Of a DNA stretch of 64,000 bases, positions 60,016 to 64,000 are shown one piece after another. The DNA comes from Sinomonas susongensis (GTDB lineage: Bacteria; Actinomycetota; Actinomycetes; Actinomycetales; Micrococcaceae): assembly GCF_005877005.1 (NCBI RefSeq), contig NZ_SSNH01000005.1:209756-273755 (forward strand), written 5' to 3'. The notes beneath the pieces are model-generated. The model did not search any database. It was not told the DNA's origin and saw nothing but the letters and a program-made list of their open reading frames with translations. The translations under genes and the position numbers were made by a program. The first letter of the stretch is position 1; every line of letters begins with the position of its first letter.

Positions 60016-62274
60016 ATGCCGATGCCCGACGCCGATCTGGCTCACGAACGCGACTACGTGCGCGGCCTCTACCGCCGGCTCGATGAGCTGCGCGATGAGA
60101 AGCGCAGCCAGCTCGCTTCAGTGCGCAAAGCGGGAGCAGTCGGCTCCGTGCAGAACATCTCCGAGCGCGATGCGTTCGCAGCCATGTACGAGGACCGGCT
60201 GGCGCAGCTCGATGCGGTCGAGGATCGGCTGGTCTTCGGCCGCCTTGACCTTGACGACGGCGAGGCGCAGTACATCGGCCGCATCGGCCTGAGCACGGAT
60301 GACCTCCGTCGGCTCATGGTTGACTGGCGGGCGCCCGAGGCGAGCCATTTCTACCAGGCGACCGCTTTCGACAGGCAGGGGGTGCGCCGCCGCCGTCACC
60401 TCATCCTGCAGGGGCGGGACGTCAAGGCGATCGAGGACGACATCCTCGACGCGGACATGCTCGACGGCGGGCACCACCAGGGCGAGGGCGCCCTGCTCGC
60501 CGCGGTCAACTCGAAGCGCACGGGCCGCATGGCAGACATCGTGAGCACCATCCAGGCCGAGCAGGACCGCATCATCCGTGCGCCCATGCCCGGCGCGCTC
60601 GTCGTCCAGGGCGGTCCGGGCACTGGCAAGACTGCGGTTGCCCTGCACCGCGCCGCCTACCTTCTGTACAGCCATCGCAATCGCCTCAAGTCCGCAGGCG
60701 TCCTGCTTGTCGGGCCTTCGCCGTCGTTCATGAAGTACATCGAACGGGTGCTCCCCTCGCTCGGCGAGACCGGCGTCGTGATGTCAAGCCTCGGGCGGCT
60801 CCTGCCGGGCATCAATGCCGTACCGGAGGAGGATCCGCGCGTCGCGAGGCTCAAGGGCAGCAAGCGCATGGTCGACCTCATCGCGGCGGCCGTGGCGAAT
60901 CGCCAGCGGATCCCGGCGGGGGATCGCATCCTCGATGTCGAGGGCCAGAAGCTCCTGCTGACGCCCCGGCAGGTCCGCCGGGCGCGCGACAAGGCGCGTG
61001 CGACGGGCAAGCCGTACAACGAGGCCCGGAACACGTTCGTCAAGATCCTGCTGCGCGAGCTCACCGAGCAGCTCCAGTCGAAGCTCGAGGCCTCGAGCGT
61101 GGGGAACAACGCCGACCGCTCGTATCTGGCCGAGGACGTGCGCCAGTCGCGGGACGTGCGCGTCGCGCTCAACCTCTGCTGGATGCCCATGACGGCCCAG
61201 AAGCTCCTCACCGAGCTGTTCTCGCGGCGCGCGATCCTCGACACGGTCGCGAGCGGGCTGAACTCCGAGGAGCGCGACCTCCTCGAGCGCCCCGCCGACC
61301 AGCCTTGGACGGAAGCGGACATACCGCTCCTCGACGAGGCGGCCGAACTGCTCGGGGAGCCGGACGCCGCGGGCAGCGCGGAGGCCGGCCGGCGCGAAGC
61401 CGAACGACGGCGTGATCTCGAGAATGCCGAGCGGACTCTCGCGAACCTGAACAACGCGCTGCGGGAACAGGGGGTCGACGGCGTCGTGAGCGCGGAGGAC
61501 CTCGCGGACTTCCAGCAGGCCCCCGAGGCGCGGCTCACGGCGGCGGAGCGTGCAGTGGGGGACCGCACGTGGGCGTACGGCCACATCATCGTCGACGAGG
61601 CGCAGGAGCTCTCCTATATGCAGTGGCGGCTGCTCGTGCGCCGGTGCCCGCTCAAGTCCTTCACGATCGTGGGGGACATCGCCCAGACGAGCTCTGCGGC
61701 CGGCGCTTCCTCGTGGAGCGCGGCGCTCACCCCGTTCTTCGGGGACCGCTGGCAGCTTGAGGAGCTCACGGTGAACTACCGGACTCCCAGCCAGATCGCG
61801 GAGTCCGCGGCGCGCATGGCCGCGGCGGCCGGCCTGACTGTGTCCGCGCCCAAGGCCGTGCGGGAAGGCCTCTGGCCGCCGATCGTCGATCGCGTGGAGG
61901 CGGGCGCCGTCGTCGAACGCTTGGTTGCCGTCATGCCGGAGGAGCTCGAGGCGGCCGACGGCGGTCTGGTCGCCGTGATCGCGCCCGAGGAGTTCGTGGA
62001 GGGCGCGCGCAGTGCGCTGCGCGAGGTCTACGGCTCCCGCGTGGGTGCTGGGGCAGGGAGCTTCGATCAGGACATCGTCGTGATCGATCCGCGCGAGGCC
62101 AAGGGGCTCGAATTCGACGGCGTGATCGTCCTCGAACCGAGCCGTCTCGTCGACGAGCATCACGGCCGCGTCGGGGATCTGTACGTCGCCATGACCCGCG
62201 CTACTCAGCGCCTCCGGCTCATCGCCGCGGACCCTCTGCCCGCGGGAATCGAAGCCCAATTCGCCGATGCCTGA
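60016..62274 (+). CDS. HelD/HelR-like RNA polymerase-recycling motor ATPase
   Basis: A 752-aa superfamily 1 ATPase. An N-terminal antiparallel coiled coil (about 5-75) is followed by Walker A GGPGTGKTAVALHRAAYL, a long insert, Walker B IIVDEAQELSYMQW, motif III GDIAQTSS, motif IV region LTVNYRTPSQIAE and motif VI VAMTRATQRLRL. This matches actinobacterial HelD/HelR, which inserts into RNA polymerase, frees stalled enzyme and in HelR protects from rifamycins. True UvrD helicases lack the coiled coil. The operator-like promoter suggests induction. Assignment to the HelR rather than HelD group needs a tree. Confidence 0.9.
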   Translation: MPMPDADLAHERDYVRGLYRRLDELRDEKRSQLASVRKAGAVGSVQNISERDAFAAMYEDRLAQLDAVEDRLVFGRLDLDDGEAQYIGRIGLSTDDLRRLMVDWRAPEASHFYQATAFDRQGVRRRRHLILQGRDVKAIEDDILDADMLDGGHHQGEGALLAAVNSKRTGRMADIVSTIQAEQDRIIRAPMPGALVVQGGPGTGKTAVALHRAAYLLYSHRNRLKSAGVLLVGPSPSFMKYIERVLPSLGETGVVMSSLGRLLPGINAVPEEDPRVARLKGSKRMVDLIAAAVANRQRIPAGDRILDVEGQKLLLTPRQVRRARDKARATGKPYNEARNTFVKILLRELTEQLQSKLEASSVGNNADRSYLAEDVRQSRDVRVALNLCWMPMTAQKLLTELFSRRAILDTVASGLNSEERDLLERPADQPWTEADIPLLDEAAELLGEPDAAGSAEAGRREAERRRDLENAERTLANLNNALREQGVDGVVSAEDLADFQQAPEARLTAAERAVGDRTWAYGHIIVDEAQELSYMQWRLLVRRCPLKSFTIVGDIAQTSSAAGASSWSAALTPFFGDRWQLEELTVNYRTPSQIAESAARMAAAAGLTVSAPKAVREGLWPPIVDRVEAGAVVERLVAVMPEELEAADGGLVAVIAPEEFVEGARSALREVYGSRVGAGAGSFDQDIVVIDPREAKGLEFDGVIVLEPSRLVDEHHGRVGDLYVAMTRATQRLRLIAADPLPAGIEAQFADA

Positions 62275-62291
62275 CTGATACCGTAGAAGCC

Positions 62292-63599
62292 GTGCCGCAG
62301 ACAGTACTCGATACGCAGAAGAACGATCCGAGCTTCCCGAACATCTGGCAGGAGCTCAAGTGGCGTGGCCTCGTCCACGTCTCGACCGACGAGGCCGAGC
62401 TCGAGGCCCTCCTCTCGGGAGATCCGATCACGTACTACTGCGGCTTCGACCCGACGGCCCCCAGCCTCCACCTCGGCAACCTGGTCCAACTCCTCCTGCT
62501 GCGGCGCCTCCAGCTGGCCGGTCACCGCCCGCTGGGGCTCGTCGGCGGCTCGACAGGGCTCATCGGGGACCCGCGTCCGACGGCGGAGCGCACCCTCAAC
62601 ACGAAGGACACCGTCGCGGAGTGGGTCGGCTACCTCAGGGCGCAGGTGCAGCGGTTCCTGAGCTTCGAGGGTGAGAACGCTGCGCGCATGGTCAACAACC
62701 TCGACTGGACGGCCCCTCTCAGCGCGATCGACTTCCTGCGGGAGATCGGCAAGCACTTCCGCGTGGGGACGATGCTCCGCAAGGATGCGGTTGCCTCCCG
62801 ACTCGCTTCCGACGAGGGCATCTCGTACACCGAGTTCAGCTACCAGATCCTCCAGGGGATGGACTACCTCGAGCTGTTCCGGGCCTACGACTGCGTCCTG
62901 CAGACGGGCGGCTCCGACCAGTGGGGGAACCTGACGAGCGGAACGGAGCTGATCCGCAAGGTGGAGGGCAAGACCGTCCACGCCTTGGGCACGCCGCTCA
63001 TCACCAACGCGGACGGGACCAAGTTCGGCAAGAGCGAGGGCAACGCGATCTGGCTGGATCCGGCCATGTGCTCGCCGTACGCGTTCTACCAGTTCTGGCT
63101 CAACACGTCCGACTCTGATGTGGTCGACCGGCTCAAGGTCTTCACCTTCCTGACCCGGGCCGAGATCGAGGAGCTCGACGCCGCCGTCAGGGACCGCCCC
63201 TTCGCACGCGAGGCCCAGCGCCGGCTCGCCTTCGAGGTGACCTCGACTGTCCACGGCGTGGACGCTACGGAGAAGGTCATCGCGGCTTCGGCCGCACTCT
63301 TCGGAAACGGTGATCTCGGGGTGCTCGACGAGGGGACGCTCGAGGCGGCGACGGCCGAGCTCACGACGGCGGCGGTGACGCCCGCCCAGCTCGGGATCGT
63401 CGATCTGCTCGTCGTCACCGGGCTCTCCGACAGCAAGTCGGCCGCGCGACGGACGGTGGGAGAGGGGGGTGCCTACGTCAACAACGTCAAGGTCACCGAC
63501 CCCGAGGCCGTCGTCGATTCCGGGATCGCCCTGCACGGTCGTTACTTCCTCGTCCGGCGCGGCAAGAAGAGCCTCGCGACAGCCGTCCTGACCGACTGA
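62292..63599 (+). CDS. tyrS: Tyrosine-tRNA ligase
   Basis: A 435-aa class I synthetase. FDPTAPSLHLGNLVQLL carries the HIGH-type motif (HLGN), KFGKSEGNAIWLD the KMSKS-type loop, and a C-terminal S4 RNA-binding domain (about 365-435) is complete. TACCGT at 62279-62284 lies 7 bases before GTG 62292, a leaderless start, and I see no T-box. It ends before a strong terminator and the rRNA promoter. Confidence 0.98.
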   Translation: MPQTVLDTQKNDPSFPNIWQELKWRGLVHVSTDEAELEALLSGDPITYYCGFDPTAPSLHLGNLVQLLLLRRLQLAGHRPLGLVGGSTGLIGDPRPTAERTLNTKDTVAEWVGYLRAQVQRFLSFEGENAARMVNNLDWTAPLSAIDFLREIGKHFRVGTMLRKDAVASRLASDEGISYTEFSYQILQGMDYLELFRAYDCVLQTGGSDQWGNLTSGTELIRKVEGKTVHALGTPLITNADGTKFGKSEGNAIWLDPAMCSPYAFYQFWLNTSDSDVVDRLKVFTFLTRAEIEELDAAVRDRPFAREAQRRLAFEVTSTVHGVDATEKVIAASAALFGNGDLGVLDEGTLEAATAELTTAAVTPAQLGIVDLLVVTGLSDSKSAARRTVGEGGAYVNNVKVTDPEAVVDSGIALHGRYFLVRRGKKSLATAVLTD

Positions 63600-63627
63600 G
63601 TCGCGCTTCGGCGGCGACTAGCATCTC

Positions 63628-63673
63628 ATCCGCCCAGAGTCCCGGTGCGACACGCCCGGGAGTCTGGGCGGAT
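63628..63673 (+). terminator. Intrinsic terminator of tyrS
   Basis: An 18-bp stem with one mismatch (ATCCGCCCAGAGTCCCGG against CCGGGAGTCTGGGCGGAT) and a 10-base loop, followed by TTG. It begins 28 bases after the tyrS stop and insulates it from the rRNA promoter downstream. Confidence 0.85.
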
Positions 63674-63787
63674 TTGCCGTCTCCGGGGCGGGCGTGTACC
63701 GTATTTCGAGTCGCCACCACAGAGTGGAGGCGGAAATCCTTCCCCCAACAGCCTCACGGCAAGGATCCTCGGATTCAACTCCAGGAT

Positions 63788-63816
63788 TTGCAGTGAGGGG
63801 CGCGGGAAGGTAAATT
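63788..63816 (+). promoter_or_regulatory. Probable rRNA operon promoter
   Basis: TTGCAG (63788-63793) and TAAATT (63811-63816) are exactly 17 bases apart. Together with the AT-richer leader that follows, this is the best sigma-A-type promoter in the last kilobase. Confidence 0.65.
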
Positions 63817-63822
63817 AGAACC

Positions 63823-64000
63823 TCGTTCGGTTGGGAGATATCCCGGGTTGTTTGCCTGGGGGATGTACTTTCTGGGCCTGTTGTTTGAGAACTCAATAGT
63901 GTGCCATGTTTGATTCGATGCCGTTTTTTTGAATGGCTGGATTGTCTGGCCTGTGCTGCCGTTGTGGTGGTGTGGGCTGGGTTTTTTGGCTGGGATCGGG
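63823..64000 (+). ncRNA. 5' leader of a 16S rRNA precursor (partial, runs off window)
   Basis: The composition changes to T/G-rich, non-coding sequence. TTGTTTGAGAACTCAATAGT (63881-63900) closely matches the conserved element found before 16S genes in high-GC Gram-positive bacteria, linked with antitermination and RNase III processing. The mature 16S start (AGTTTGATCCTGG-like) is not reached before base 64000. No coding ORF is convincing between 63600 and 64000. Confidence 0.7.

Noticed and set aside
63600..64000. tRNA gene or 16S rRNA start
   Set aside because: No cloverleaf could be traced, and the conserved 16S 5' sequence is not reached; only promoter and leader are supported.

Overview
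The window is a contiguous piece of a very GC-rich actinobacterial chromosome, most like the Micrococcaceae (Arthrobacter/Sinomonas relatives). This rests on strong G/C preference at third codon positions, frequent GTG starts, the DUF3046-recA-recX order, a LysM cell-division inhibitor divergent from lexA, PriA-type HisA, a mycothiol-associated maleylpyruvate-isomerase-fold protein, and the DUF1844-infC-rpmI-rplT arrangement. Nearly all of it is core chromosome. I see no prophage, insertion sequence, CRISPR array or tRNA gene. LAYOUT. 1-2.8 kb: end of dapB, a TPR-like membrane protein, a nitrilase-family hydrolase and dapA (lysine/diaminopimelate). 2.9-9.2 kb: RNase J, FtsK, PgsA, CinA/PncC and a ClgR-like regulator. 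9.2-16.6 kb: MarR regulator, DUF3046, recA, recX, a secreted lysozyme-fold protein, miaB, miaA and dapF. 16.7-22.8 kb: VOC protein, RsmC-like methyltransferase, hflX behind a tiny upstream ORF, a DinG-like helicase, lexA and its divergent LysM partner. 22.9-27.4 kb: his genes hisC-hisB-hisH-(51-aa membrane protein)-priA-sseB. 27.4-31.5 kb: MFS transporter, DUF1844, then infC-rpmI-rplT with structured leaders. 31.5-37.1 kb: TrmH-type methyltransferase, CDF transporter, MFS transporter, NUDIX hydrolase, an SOS-boxed radical SAM protein and a SIMPL protein. 37.2-40.8 kb: pheS-pheT. 40.9-47.9 kb: an accessory-looking locus of phosphopantetheinyl transferase, M1 aminopeptidase, a 1342-aa Pls-type membrane nonribosomal peptide synthetase and a quinone oxidoreductase. 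48.0-57.4 kb: complete arginine cluster argCJBDFR, an SRPBCC gene, then argGH, with ARG boxes before argC and argG. 57.4-63.6 kb: mycothiol-type DinB-fold protein, 3-methyladenine glycosylase, two facing 21-bp repeat arrays, apt, a HelR/HelD-like RNA-polymerase motor and tyrS. 63.6-64 kb: tyrS terminator, then a promoter and leader that look like the start of an rRNA operon whose 16S gene begins beyond the window. HOW IT WORKS TOGETHER. An SOS circuit is visible: LexA, RecA, LysM inhibitor and radical SAM protein each have a LexA box, and one further perfect box stands before an unexplained stretch near 0.9 kb. ArgR, encoded in the arg cluster, has plausible operators at both arg promoters. 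A recurring signature, a -10 hexamer 6-7 bases before an ATG or GTG, indicates many leaderless mRNAs and fixes several start codons. The most unusual items are: a leaderless five-codon ORF (MRLFK) ahead of hflX resembling macrolide-sensing leader peptides; the facing 7 x 21-bp repeat arrays; the Pls-like synthetase locus; paired dyads at the helR start; and an infC with an ATT start, a terminator-like leader hairpin and a long repeat-built tail.
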